Shown piece after piece: positions 47,044-60,048 of a DNA stretch of 64,000 bases; the first letter of the stretch is position 1, and every line of letters starts with the position of its first letter. This DNA is from Phascolomyces articulosus (taxonomy: Eukaryota; Mucoromycota; Mucoromycetes; Mucorales; Lichtheimiaceae), in NCBI GenBank assembly GCA_025677815.1, contig JAIXMP010000004.1, forward strand, positions 1,674,001 to 1,738,000, in the 5' to 3' direction. The notes beneath the pieces were generated by a model. The model was not told where the DNA came from. It did not search any database and worked only from the letters and a program-made list of their open reading frames with translations. The translations under genes were made by a program, and so were the position numbers.

Positions 47044-49617
47044 ATGCGTGCATCTTTTATAGTACTGTGTCTAGTCTATCTTATACACTCTCAAGTAGGA
47101 GCCAAAGAACAGTTTAATGAAGATTTGACATTAAGGTCACTTTCAGATGGCAAATTATTAGCTCATTTTGATTTTACAACTCATGTGGATGTCAGCAACA
47201 GCTTACCAGGTGCTTCACGTAAATGTTTTACTTTATTGTTTTATCATAATCATCATAATTAGAAAATTAGGATAGACATTCATGTATAAAAAATAGAAGA
47301 ACATGAGGGTTATGAATTCACTTTGCTCATTATGGACCTGGGCTATTTTTTTTATTATTTAGTACACCATTATGGTCTGTTTCCAAAAGTAATAGGTCAA
47401 GTATTACAAGAATATCAGGTACGCGAAATGCATTTGACGTTTACACAAGGGCGTTGGAAATATGATGAATGGGGATATCCACCGGAACAATCGACAGGCA
47501 CAGGTGTTGAATTATGGGCATGGATGGAGAATTCAACTCGGTAAGTTTGTTCTAATCCAATGATTGGGTTAAGAGAGAGAAGAGAGTTATCTCTGATCCC
47601 ATAATAAACTATATATGATATCCAATCAACTTACATATATATATATATAAAATTAGAGTCGATAGTCGATGGAAATCACTCACAAACACTTTATCGGGTT
47701 TATTCTGTGCATCACTTAATTTTATCGATGAAACAATCACGACGGAACCTACTTTATCTTTTCGATCCACTTTTGCTTCTCATGAACAAGATATCAATAA
47801 TAATAAAATCAATAATCAACAAAAGCAATCATCGATTGTATTACGTTATGGATCATTACCTCATGAGAATGTGTGTACAGAAAACCTGACACCTTGGATT
47901 AAATTATTGCCATGTAAAGCAAAGGTATATATTATTTATAATTCTGTGTCCGGGTTGCTTAGTTAAAAAATCTCTAATGAGACCGTGGGGTTAATATTGG
48001 TTGGTTGTGGGGAGACAACAACAATCATAATTTAATCATGGACCTATTTATTTTCACAAAAAAAAATAGTCTGGTATTGCCGAATTATTAAATGCTCACA
48101 AGATTTATAATTCCAATTTTCACTCCATGTCCATTCATGCAAAATCAATGTGCGCGGTAAGTTTTTGGGAAAAGAGACGGTATCCATCATGGTTCAATTG
48201 AGAGAAAACTTGTAATCCTCATTTCGGTATTGTAATATATATAGGATGAAACATGCTCGAGACGAGCGATGGAACTTAAACAAACAGAAACATCAGTATT
48301 AGATCCAGTACGAGATACAAGTCGTCGAGGTATATATATTGTCTAATCTATGATTGTAAACTTATTGAGAAAAAGGTGATTGGATTGGGAAATGTAAAAA
48401 TGTACTTAAAAAACTCTCTTTTGGATTTGTCCCATATAGATTGGTCATTGAAAGAAATATTTGATCGTGTTTTACATGGCGCTTGTCCAGTAGCAGATCA
48501 TAGCCGTGTTCATATTATTCAAGAGGATCCTCATGCTAAATTAAGTCCAGCATTAGAAAATCCAGCGGAAGGATATGATCTTTTTAAAGGTAATAAAAAA
48601 AATTATATAAGAGAAAAAAAGAGAAATTAACACTTTTTCCCCGGATTTATATAAATTCCGGATGAAAAAAAAAGTTCAAGGTGAATTAGATATCCGAATG
48701 GCGTGGAATGAGAACAGTTTCCTATACCGTAAGTTAAAAAAAACGTCATAGCGTCGGATCACATGGGAAAAAGTGGATTGAAATTCACAAAAATTATTTA
48801 TAATGCAGCCTTAGAACCAGCCTATCCAATAATTTCAGCAAATCGCCATTTTACTGGATATGGTCAAGAACGAGGAGGACTCCAAATCACCATTCATAAT
48901 CGAGATGACAAAGCTTTACCTGTGATTTATTATGATTCGATCCCATGGTATCTTAAACTTTATCTTCATACATTAAATGTGGTGGTTATTGGTCAAGAGA
49001 ATCATCATACCTTGATGGAACAACAAGGAAAGGGACAGGTGATTCAAGATATGTATTATCAACCTGCGATGGATCGTGCTCGTCCTGCCATGTTGGAATG
49101 TCAATTATTATTACCCCCTAAATCGATTGTGACTTTATCATTGGATTTTGATAAAGTGTTTTTAAAGTATACAGAACATCGACCGGATGCCAATCGTGGG
49201 TTTGATGTTGGGTAAAGTTTTTAATTTGTTTCATTTGATGATAGTAAAAAAAAAGCGAATCTCTAATTTTTTCTATTCGAAAATCGCTTTAGACCGGCCG
49301 TATTAACTGCGCAATTACCCAATGAAAAGTAAGTTTTAAGCATTGTCAATAATAATAAGCATAACAAATAATAATAACAATAAACAACGAATATCTTTTA
49401 TAGTCATACTATTCGGGTTTATACGGACACGCTTCTTGTTAGTTTACCTACACCAGATTTTAGTATGCCTTATAATGTGATTACTTTAACATGTACAGTG
49501 ATTGCATTATTCTTTGGTTCTGTATTTAATTTATTAACAAGATCATTTCAACTTGTTGAAAACCCTAAAGAAGAAGACACGAAGAAGAAGAAGGATGATG
49601 ATGATGATGATAAATAA
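47044..49617 (+). CDS. GPI16: GPI transamidase subunit PIG-T / Gpi16
   Basis: ER-membrane subunit of the complex that attaches GPI anchors to proteins. Ten exons (47044-47218, 47363-47540, 47657-47924, 48070-48156, 48245-48329, 48440-48589, 48681-48728, 48809-49211, 49293-49328, 49404-49617) give about 547 aa. It has an N-terminal signal peptide ([20 protein letters not shown]). Signature blocks are [114 protein letters not shown] and [20 protein letters not shown]. The Cys in GLFCASLNF corresponds to the one that in PIG-T links to the catalytic subunit. A single C-terminal membrane segment ([15 protein letters not shown]) is followed by a short acidic/basic tail. The acceptor of exon 7 may be 48675 or 48681, two in-frame alternatives differing by two codons. 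Confidence 0.93.
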
Positions 49618-49918
49618 AGATTTTCAAAATCGGAACAGCCGGAGCTTTAACCCATTTCACATGTTGTTGTGTTGCTTGACATCAAAACGAAACCGATGAA
49701 AAAAAAATAAATAACAAATGCGGGGTTCACTGCTTGATTTTATTTTTTATAATCACTTTTATTTTCCCTCAATTTTCTTTAACTCTTCTTTCTCTTTCTT
49801 CTTTTCCCTTACTAGTTCATTCCCCCCACTTCTTACTCTCCTCACTCTTTTTTTCTCGCTCTTTTGTAAATAGAACCAATCAATAATATAATATATATAA
49901 ATATATGTATTCACCATC
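49618..49918. other. Spacer between PIG-T and the PDK-family gene
   Basis: 301 bp containing the PIG-T 3' end, then a strongly CT-rich tract (about 49758-49866) that forms the promoter or leader of the kinase gene. Confidence 0.5.
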
Positions 49919-52382
49919 ATGTTTCAAATAACACCTCAATTATTCGATAAAATTAAACATTTCGCGCGATTCCCACAAACAGGTGTTTCACTTCGACAAA
50001 TGGTCATGTTTGGTAAAAATATATCAAATTTTTATTTTCTCGGGGGAAAAAAAGTAGAGTTCTTTTTTTTAATTCTTATTATTATTATTATTATTATTAT
50101 TAGGCCAGAAACCTTCTGCAGGGACCCTGTTTAAAGCAAGTCAATTTTTGCATGGTAAAGAAACGGTAGTTCTTTGGGAGAGAAATTGGATAGATCAAGA
50201 AAATACTGATGTTTGTATATATAGAGGAATTACCTATACGACTTGCACATCGTGTTAAAGAATTACATGAATTACCTTATGGTTTGGGAGAAATGCCTTC
50301 TATATTAAAAGTCAAGGATTGGTATGCTCAATCCTTCAAGGTGAGTTTTATTTTTTGTTTGTTGGGTTAAATATATAGAGGGAATATATAAGATCATTAT
50401 TTTTCAACCCGTGGGATTATTATGCAATCGATCCATGCGTTGGTTTAATTCGTTGGCACTGGTTTTTATGGTGTGAGAAAGAAGTTGGGTGGATGATGAC
50501 ACACTGTGTGTCCTGTTTTGGTTTATTTTTTTTTTACCCGGTGAAAAAAATACTAAAAATATTATAAATTTTGTCAGGATTTGATCGAATTACCACACCC
50601 ACATCTTTCACAAGAAGTACGAGAAAGTTTAAAACGTGCACAACGAAATGATCCTAAACAACTTCCTCCAAGTGTACCCAATCCATCCATTCGACCTATG
50701 AAGCCTACTACCAATTCCATTCATCCTTCTGTTCCTATTGGACACCGGTAAATTTTTTGCTCTTTATGAGTTATTTCTTGAGGGGAAAATGACTGATTTT
50801 TTTTTTCAAATTAGCTATTATAATAACATTGATGAACTCGCATGTACACCTGAAATGACGACTTATACCGACACTTTTGTAAAAACTATTGAAAATATCA
50901 AACGGAGACACGATCCTGTTGTTACCACCGTAGCACAAGGCATTTTAGAATACAAAGAGAAACGTAAAGCGAATTTGATTGACACTGACGTACAACAGTT
51001 TTTGGATCGTTTTTATATGTCACGTATTGGTATCCGTATGCTTATTGGTACGTTTTCTATATTTATTATTAATTTGGTGTTGGGTCCAACCATTTTTTTC
51101 CCTATAGGAAAACAAAAGACGATACTAAGATTAGAAAGGAAATAATTTATAGGTCAACATTCTGCATTATACCGATTACCCTCTCGCAAAGATTATGTTG
51201 GCGTGATTTGTACCAAAACCAAAGTCCATGATATTGCACAAGATGCAATTGCTAATGCACGATTTATTTGTGAAGAATATTATGGATTATTCAAAGCACC
51301 TGAAGTACAAATGTTTTGTCCTGGTGATATTGAATTCATGTATGTCCCTTCTCATTTGAACCACATGTTATTTGAACTTTTGAAAAACTCGTTACGTGCG
51401 GTGGTCGAGCGATTTGGTGTGGATTATGAAGATAGTTATCCTCCTGTCAAACTTATCATTGCTCATGGAAAAGAGGTAACAGTTCGACTGGGGAGAGGGG
51501 GGTTAAGGAAGGATAAACGCGTTGGTTGGGGATGGTTATTAACGTACGATGGGTGGTTTTTTTTACTTCCTAATAGGATATTACCATAAAGATTTCGGAT
51601 GAAGGAGGCGGTATCCCACGTTCGGGTATTCCTCTTGTATGGACTTATATGTATACAACAGCTGAAGCACAAGAATTGGAACCAGAATATAATCGGTCTG
51701 ATTTTAGAGCACCTATGGCTGGTTTTGGTTATGGTTTACCCATTTCACGTTTGGTAAATAAAAATTGGATATTGGAGAGAGAGATTGAATCATTGAGGGG
51801 ATGGTACGTCATAGGGGAAACTCTAAATTTATATTAATTCATACCCTATTATAATTAGTATGCAAGATACTTTGGTGGTGATTTAAAGTTGATTTCAATG
51901 GAAGGGTAAGTCTTAACATTAGGGGATAATCTGACTATGGAAACCAGTTCACTGATTCATTTTTATTTTTATACATGATAACATCATGGATTTAGATACG
52001 GAACCGATGTATACCTACACCTCAACAGATTATCTAACTCTGACGAGCCACTCATGTAAAATAATCGTTTCAATTTTTTTTTCTTATTAGTTTATAATAA
52101 CTAATAAAAAAAAAAAAGAATTTATAAATATTTTTTCTCCTTGTTTTTTTACAACCTTTTTTTTTATTTTGTTTCTATCATTTATACATATAAGAAAATA
52201 TTGAAAGAAATTAGATACATTTTTATATTTTTTTTCTTCTTTCGTTTAGGTATGATATGATGGTCCCACCACTTCCTTTAGTTCCAGGCTCATTACTACT
52301 AAAACATATGCCGGTTTTAGAGCCTCGTACTGATACTGGACTGACAAGGTTGCTGGCCAACCTTAAAAACTTCTTTGCATAA
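49919..52382 (+). CDS. Mitochondrial pyruvate dehydrogenase kinase / BCKDK family
   Basis: GHKL-type protein kinase of the mitochondrial matrix that phosphorylates and inactivates a 2-oxoacid dehydrogenase E1. Ten exons (49919-50012, 50104-50154, 50225-50340, 50578-50747, 50815-51047, 51153-51475, 51577-51753, 51859-51905, 51996-52055, 52250-52382) give 467 aa. N-terminal regulatory domain: PQTGVSLRQMVMFGQKPSAG, ELPIRLAHRVKELHELPYGL, FLDRFYMSRIGIRMLIGQH. N-box: HLNHMLFELLKNSLRAVVER (Asn near 300). G1: DEGGGIPRSGIP. G2/G3: [20 protein letters not shown] and SMEGYGTDVYLHLNRL. The block reads closer to PDK ([16 protein letters not shown]), but TTAEA is seen in BCKDK, so the substrate is left open. 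The last intron (52056-52249) adds a 43-residue tail; if it is retained, a stop follows at once (CTC ATG TAA). Confidence 0.9.
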
Positions 52383-53883
52383 AAAAAAGCTATATGAAAG
52401 AAAAATGAGAGATAATTATTATAGATTTAGGAATTCTTGCCAACTTTTTATTTATTATAGACTTCTTTGTTATTTTATCCTAAAACAGCGTATTACTTTA
52501 TATAGACTCTATTTTTTTTAGATTTCTCATTATAGATGTATCCTTTCCTCTTTTACCTCTCCAACACACAAACATCAACAACAGTCTACTCGATACGACA
52601 TGTATATAATTCATTTACAACAACCTCTTCCTCCTCCTTTCATTCTTCTTTGTTAGACCATTAGATATAGATATATTTCCCTCCAAAAGTTTCATTATTC
52701 TTGTTTTTATTATTCTTATTATTTTGCAATAGATCAAAAAAAAGTTTTGTTAATGTGTTCTTCTAATACTAGTCATTCTCTCATATACTTGAAACTGATT
52801 GAAAGCTGTCAAGAACAGAGAATACAGTTAAAAAATTTACATTGGTCCCGAAAGGAAAAAAAAAAGCGTAATAATGGTTTTCTAATATATTACTTTTTGT
52901 GATAATGATCTATAAACCACCAAAGATGGTTTATATTTTAATAGAAGATAGACTTTCTTATTATCTAATAATATACCTCAATTGGTTACAATTGAAATTA
53001 TGTTCTATTGCTTTTAGTAAGGGTAAACCTAAAGCATTCATTCAAAAATTCTTCTGTCTTTTATATTTCGACTGACTTGGATAAAACATTTCACCTACTG
53101 TCGATATAAATTAGCTGCCCCCAGTGATTGGCTTATAAAACGTTGATTATTAACTTGCTTTATAATATATTCTACTTTATTATTGCGTCCTGTGGGTCAT
53201 ATTATGAAGAATGTGGTGCTAATAATATTTCTTCCGTGAATATTTTTTTCTTGCTAGCGTTTAATTATATTGGAAATGAATGGTTTTCGAATTTTACATT
53301 ATTATCTCTCTGTTGGATATTCTATTACATTATGGAATTTATTTAATTTTACCAATATGGAGTAGTGTTCTTGTTAATGAATTAATGCTCCCATTATATT
53401 TCACCTTTTAATATGCGCACTATCATTATTAATTAAATAATATAACACGTAGTCCTTTTATAATTTACAAAACAAGACAACAAAAAATAAAACTGGGTAC
53501 TAGTAGTAATAGACAATGATAATTGAAATATAAAGTGGTGATATTTTTAGTCAGTGCTTCATAGGAGTACCAAGAAACTGTTCGAAAATTATAAAGATCA
53601 GTAATAAAAACTTACACGTTTTTGAGCACCTGGACTCTCCTCCTTACAAACCGAAGCTCATAAGAACCCGATACCTGCGCCTATCTAAGACACACGGTGA
53701 TCCCCACAGCACACGAGCCGAAACCCCATGTGCATGAATAAAAAGAAACAACATAAATGCTCTTGGTTTTCGAGCGTTGTAACTGAAATATTTCTAATAA
53801 AAAAAATAGAGTAGGTAAAATGACCCACCCCATGAATCAAAGAAAAAAAATGAAATGGTTGTAATTAGTCCTCCAATTTTATA
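52383..53883. other. Intergenic stretch, nothing recognised
   Basis: AT-rich 1.5 kb after the kinase gene. A more GC-balanced patch (about 53625-53720) does not fold as a tRNA by eye and has no ORF. No gene seen. Confidence 0.45.
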
Positions 53884-54450
53884 TTATATAATAACAAACA
53901 CAATCCATCCATCATAAATTGTCTTTTTAAAATAATAGATACCTTTTACAAGAGATTCTCCATTCGTGTAAAACTTCCTGACTATTTCAGATAGCCAGAG
54001 GTGACTTATCCACACGGGAGCGACTTGACATGGCAAAGGAATACTGTATATAGAAGGATGACATGATTCGAAGAAGTACCAAAGTAATCTGATGATATGG
54101 ATGGCCAATGAAACAGCAACTTGAATGACTAAAAATATGGATGACAAATAAATATCGTCAAAAGATGAAAGACCCAGGCACAAATAAAAAGCACGACACG
54201 AATAAAGTGCGATATCATATCAAAAAAAGTAAAAGAAAAATACCTACCGCAGCATGGATAGATAGATGGGTGGATGGCACGGTCAACAATTCGGGGAGAA
54301 CTAGAGCGGTGACCAAAGCACATATAACGGTAGTAGCACCAGAACCAAGACCAGGATGACCATGAGAGCTTGACCAGAAGGCCAGGACCAGAGAATCATG
54401 GTTGGAGAAAGGACTTTTTGTCTGTTGGGTGATGGTGGTAGAAAATAGTG
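53884..54450 (-). other. Possible small membrane-protein gene, unidentified
   Basis: Two minus-strand open segments look partly protein-like. One (about 54420-54244) reads NHDSLVLAFWSSSHGHPGLG then ATTVICALVTALVLPELLTV and ends at a GTAGGT donor. The other (54133-53884) follows a tttttag acceptor and reads VIQVAVSLAIHIIRLLWYFF, ESCHPSIYSIPLPCQVAPVW, then a soluble tail to a stop. Each has a hydrophobic stretch. The simplest splice does not keep both in the same frame, and no family is recognised, so this may be a decayed gene or chance. Confidence 0.2.
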
Positions 54451-55160
54451 GCTGATGACTGATAAAAAAAAAGGATTGGAAGATAATAAAAAAAAAATAA
54501 AGAAAATAAGTATATAACACACATTACTACATGTTATACTTGGTTGTACTACACCTTATGGATATGGTACAGATCCTGTGTCACATATCAGTTGCACTTG
54601 CATGAATAAAAAGATGAAGAAAAGGATAGAATTTACAACTTTTGGCGATTTATCCTTGACCCTTTTTTATAATATATATATATTTTTTGGCATCAATACC
54701 AGAGAAGACATCTGTCTCATATTGTGGAAAGGGAAGTAACGGGTCGATTATAAAATATAATCAAAAAACCAAAGATAAAATATAGGTTGATCTATCATAC
54801 CCTATTATTATTATTTTCCCTATGTATTTTTTACTGCGTAAATGGAAAAAATACACCCTGTTTGAAATCTGTTATTTAATGTAGGTACAAAATAGAGAAT
54901 AAACCATGATGCCTATTACTGCTATACTAATAAGTACTACTATTTACTTACTATTTTTCCTTTTCACATAATAGGAAAACATTACTGTAAATAAAACTGA
55001 GTGGATTGAATAATATACTTAAGCCATCAAGAAAATGCATGGAACATCAATATCTTGACCAAGACTTCCTACTACTCATCAAGATACATGATCACTTAGA
55101 ACAACAACACGAACAACATCCCTTGTTCGTATTCTTGATTCTAATGAAGAAGATCAAGAA

Positions 55161-55195
<35 letters not shown>

Positions 55196-55554
55196 CGATG
55201 ATGGTGGTGATGATGATTCTTGGGCCATGCAGCAAGCTGCGGAAAAGGAAGTTGTCGAGGTACGACAATTATCGTAATACATTAGATGAACGTCAACATT
55301 TGATATGGCATAATGTCATGGGAAATGATCGTGTTGGTCAATACAAGGCTATAAATAGAACAATATCGTAGAAGATGAACAAGAGACCGTACTTGGGCTG
55401 ATGATCACTCATGCACACGCTACATCTAAATCGTGCCTTTTTTCTTTACATTTTTTCTTTATCTATTATTTTATACGTTATTATTTTTTTTATTTTTTTT
55501 ATATATTTGAATTATTAAATTATTATTATATCTGTATATTAGTCAAATATCAAA

Positions 55555-55588
<34 letters not shown>

Positions 55589-55692
55589 GACGGCTTTTGT
55601 GACATCTAAGCTTTTTATATGCATGGACTGAAGTGGAAGAATTATTTCCCCGTAATTTCAGGTTGTGATTCCGTGAAATTTTGATAAATTCT
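54451..55692. other. Intergenic stretch with a possible Asn/Asp-rich coding relic
   Basis: At about 55085-55280 (+) one frame reads TSLVRILDSNEEDQENN, a poly-Asn run encoded by the AAT repeat, then DDDGGDDDSWAMQQAAEKE and VVEV before a stop. Another frame then reads YDNYRNTLDERQHLIWHNVM. This looks like a broken gene fragment around a microsatellite. The rest is AT-rich, with a second AAT repeat at 55556-55588. Confidence 0.3.
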
Positions 55693-58600
55693 TTAGTCTC
55701 CACCGCCACCGCCTCCACAGCCTCCACCACCACCTCCACCGCTGTCAGCACCCCCGCCGCAGTCATTGGAATCATTATTACTACAGCTGGAATCATTGTA
55801 ATATCCGCCATAGCCATCATGATGATTAATATTAAATACACCAAACGCCGAGCCACCTTTTCTTCCTCTGTTGGTGCTATTAAATGAAGTTGACATGAAT
55901 GTTGATGTAAATGTTGTTGTTGTAGTGGTAGTAAAAGATCTTTTGGAGGAGGTTGAGATGTTGGTGTAGACTATAGGCATACGATATGATTCTGGTGGAA
56001 TAAATGTTGCACCTGTAAATTTACCCGGAGGTATTGTCTCGAAACGACACTCCTTTTCAGAATACCAATCAAGACCATTTGTTGTCCAACCCCACTGCTG
56101 ATGTTTTTTTGAATAGCGCCGTCGCATCATACCATAGAGACTGTCTTGTGGAATCCACCATTCTTCTTCCTTTTCTTCTTTTTTGAGATGTTTTTTGAGT
56201 GGTAACTCTTCTTCCTTGTTAGCATAATAATGACTGTCTTCGTATTTTCCAAGGAAATACTCTGGATTATTCTTTTGGTAGATCACAATTTTGCTACCAG
56301 CAGGGATGCGACCGTACCCTTATTATATCCATCAATTATTATCTTTTTAGTAGTACTTTTTTTGTGCCTTTGAATAATTGACAGGAGTATATATGAGCAT
56401 AAAGGGGGAAAAGAGTGGTCATATAGCTTACATCGTTTTGTCCATTTTTTTCTTTGTCTGTCGTTCCATGGCGCATATGTTTTAGCCTCTGTATAAATAA
56501 AAGGTTATTTTGCACGTTAGTAAATATCTCTTTTTAAAATTCTATATTGAATTTCATTGACATTCTATAAGTATGAGCAGCATTATTTACCGATCCTATA
56601 TATAGTACATGTGATAAAAAAAATATCGTTATTATTATCAAAAAATATGTTGTTATAATCATTGAAAACTTTAAGTATCCTTTAATAGTAAGTAGTAGAA
56701 AAAGATCTATATACCTTTTAGAGACAGTTGCTCTCCCTTTCACATTTTTGTCCAGTATCGTCCTATGAGAAGCGTAAATTATGAAACATGGTTGCTTATC
56801 GTCAGTACACCCTTTTAATCTTTGATATTCAATTATCTATTACTTAGCAATTCCTATAACTAATACCTACCCTATGTAACCATATCCAATACTATATGTA
56901 TCAATTCCAGATAAAATGTGTTCCCGCATCTTTTCTACTTCTTTTGTTGAGCTGTAAATAGTTGTATTTGTTGGGTTTGATTTTTCAACAAGAACAGGCA
57001 GAAACGAAGAACGTTGTTGGATATTTTTCTCCAGGGAGATTGTAGAAACGCTATTGTGAACCATCGCTGTGTCACTATGGTAACTTATATCTTCCAGTCT
57101 ATTAGTGGATAATTAAGCAAAACAAAAGGTTTCCATTAGTCATAGTTGGCTAAAAAATATGTGTGAATTCTTTATTTTTATGGTTCTTACGACATTATTG
57201 GTTTTCTGCTGGTAATGTTTCCTCCATTTAGAAATTTGTCCCTCAATCGATTGTAAATTTTGTTTTCTCGGGCAGCCTTTTTTGATACTGTTCGATGGGC
57301 AAAATCTTTCATTTTGGCCAAGCCAGTATTTCGTGTAAATGATGATGGTAGCTGGTTCCATGCATTTTTAGTCAAGACCAAGGATTGTTCTATCTGAGAA
57401 AGAGTAACATTACTGGTTCCATGGATAGGGACCTGACCCAATTCAGATTGAGTCATCTTGTAATAACTGGAAGGGTGGAGCATATGAACATGCCATGCGA
57501 GATCTGTTATAAAGTGTTTTTTTTTTGGCTATTATCAGCATTTGAAGTTTGTTTTATACTTTTTTTTTAATTTTTTAATTTTTTTTTGGAACTACATGTC
57601 GAGAAAACATATTTACCAATTGCCCATGTTGGAAGAATTGCATTTTGATCTTTTCGACTCTTTTGAATTTTCAATAAAAGTAAGAAATCATGGTAATCTT
57701 TTATAGCTTGCGGAAAAGTAGTTCCTATAGGATCTTTCCATCCTGTAGCAACTTTAGTAATAATTGTACGGATAAATTGTCTTTGATTTAGCATTGCTTG
57801 AGCAAGATCCAGCGATAGCCCCAGTGGATTGTTTTTGTATGTGGTTTGAATAATGTTGGAAAATTCTAGTTGTTGTTCGTTATATAAAAAATTAGATTAT
57901 TCATTAGTATAATTTTTAGTATTAAACCACTAGTATTCGATTATTTTACGGACCTAGAGCATATGGAGTATATTTATTCTCCTCCTTTTTTGTTGTAAAA
58001 GATGGTCTTTCAACTTTTTCATTTGCATTAATAGTACCAATAGCAGCAAGTACCGCATCCCAACATTGACTGCCATAATATACGTTTTTTGACATGTCGA
58101 TCCGTTCTTTAATTTTAGCTTGAAAGTTACGTTCTTCTTCTATGACGATGGAGAGGGTATTATTCTTTTCCTCAATATTTAACTTTGTTCCTCTAATATG
58201 TTTACAGTTAATAATTTAATTCCCCAGAAAAATTTATATAGAAATATTCCCCTAATATAACACTTTTGAAAAATAAAACAACCACAAAAAATGAAAAAAA
58301 AACTTACTTTACGTGATGTGATGATAATGCAGATAAGAGATTGGCGATTACCAACGAATCAACGGTATTATCTGGATGTTTACAATTGAAGCTAGGGCAT
58401 TGCAAAACTACAGTAGAATCTGTCCGAAATGCTGCATAGTCGATCCTATTTTTATTATCATTTACTATTAATATTGCTTAATATTTATAATATACATGTT
58501 ATAGAGCCAGTCCTTACCAATTATTGAAATATATTTTGGAATTGCACGAAGCGCAGCTAATATAAAGAGCGCGTCGTTCATGTATTTCACCTTCCAATGA

Positions 58601-59340
58601 ATCATTTATATTATTAAAGCGAGTAACTTTATTTTTATCTCCTGGGTTGTTGTTGAGCGGTGTTGTTTGAGCCAGTTCTACTTTGGTCAGTTGGAATGGA
58701 TACACGTAAAAACAACTCGTCCAGTGGGGATGAAGTTGACTTGTTTTGCCGTTTATTCTTTGTTCATGCTATAATTTTTCATGCAATTTTTTCGTTAGCA
58801 CATTTAAATGCATCATTCACGAATCATGAAATTTATAATATATGGCACTAATGGTCATTGTTAATTACCATTGCTTTTAATGGAAAATGCTGTGCCCATG
58901 GTAGTTTTATCCTGTTGTCATAACATACATCTTCTCTGTATTGGTATGGTGCCAATAAATGTGCATGCCATGCATAAGCGACATCTAATTTTTATGTGTA
59001 AAAATGAATACCCTATTTAATATTTTATGATACTAAGACTTGTTTTTGTGCGTTGATAAATTTTACCTAATGGTACAGGCTTCTTGTCATCCCATTCCAA
59101 TATATGTTTTCCCTTAGAAACGTTATGAAGCATGTCTAGATACCGTCTTTCACCTGCAATAATGAACAGTTTGAAAAGCTGAGGCCCTAATGATTGTTCA
59201 ACTTCATAAAAGCTTTCAATCAAAGACATGTAATAAAAACAATTTTCCACCGTTACTACTTTATCCAATTGCAAGTTATTGGACATCATTTGGTTGTTTT
59301 CATTATTGGTAAGGTTTTTAAATAATGGTATTTGGTTCAT
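55693..59340 (-). CDS. Glycine-rich domain (GRDP/DUF1399-like) protein, paralogue A
   Basis: Family known from plant glycine-rich domain proteins and fungal relatives; biochemical role not established. Twelve exons (59067-59340, 58869-58984, 58518-58768, 58308-58445, 57954-58192, 57617-57865, 57191-57503, 56871-57098, 56715-56762, 56591-56595, 56432-56488, 55693-56318) sum to 2544 nt, 847 aa. Two W-H-x-H units stand out: DVAYAWHAHLLAPYQY (about 93-108) and DLAWHVHMLHPSSYY (about 423-437). Between them are paired cysteines, CASC and CPSFNC, which could bind metal. GYGYIGTILDKNVKG...KTYAP is assembled through a 48-nt and a 5-nt exon. The C-terminal part holds GRIPAGSKIVIYQKNNPEYF, EWWIPQDSLYGMMRRRYSK and GWTTNGLDWYSEKECRFETI, then a Thr/Ser-rich and Gly/Cys-rich tail. 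The donor of exon 5 (gtccgt) is weak. Tandem with paralogue B. Confidence 0.85.
56591..56595 (-). other. 5-nt coding microexon of GRDP paralogue A
   Basis: GATCG on the minus strand, preceded by atatatag and followed by gtaaat. It is needed to connect exon 9 (48 nt, ending AAA AG) to exon 11 (starting AG GCT AAA ACA TAT). The product reads SKR-I-EAKTYAP. The paralogue has its counterpart at 60884-60888. Confidence 0.75.
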
Positions 59341-60048
59341 TTTTTTAAGCTAATGTATAGTAATATGGGAACAAAATGAGAAATAAAGGAAGAAAGAGAG
59401 AGAGAGAGAGAGAATGATCAAATATGAAAATAAATACTTATAATGGAAAATAAACGCTGAGCCAAATTATCTGATGTTCAAATCGGTTGTGTCAAATTGG
59501 AATAATTTATGCGTGCAAGAAGTCCATATGAGGTACTGACTTTTTTTTTCAACATCCATCGTTATCGTAGTGACTCATCAGTATAATGTTTCTTATTATT
59601 CATGTCTCTCCAGATTTCTGGTTCCATTTTTCCATATAAAATTGTACCAAGATGATTTGATTTCTGTAATATGATGCAACCAATAATAATCTAATAATAA
59701 GCATATACTTCTTAATAACATCACCACTAATATTAAATTACCACAACAACATTTGTGTGGAATTCATGGTCCTTTCGGTAACTAATATAAATTTCTCTAA
59801 TCTTGAATCTTTTAACAAATTCTGAACATTAAGATTAATTTAAATAGACTACTTATTCATTTTCATTTAGACATTTCTAGTTTTTGCTGACATTGCAAGC
59901 AATATGTCCGTATGCTTTTTTATGTTTTAATGGGTAAGATTTCAGTGATTTATTTCCATTCAATAATAAATATATAAAAATTGATTTATATAATGATAAT
60001 GTATAAATACATGGCATATAAGGTGCAGCTGAAGAGTGAATAATTTAA
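59341..60048. other. Spacer between GRDP paralogues
   Basis: Promoter of paralogue A and 3' end of paralogue B. A (GA)n run lies at 59393-59413, about 55 bp upstream of the paralogue A start. No exon seen. Confidence 0.5.

Noticed and set aside
53625..53720. Possible tRNA or structured RNA
   Set aside because: No cloverleaf with a 7-bp acceptor stem and a GGTTCRA box could be drawn by eye.
55006..55371. 121-codon plus-strand ORF with a poly-Ile run
   Set aside because: Poly-Ile comes from the AAT repeat read out of frame; another frame is more protein-like but broken.
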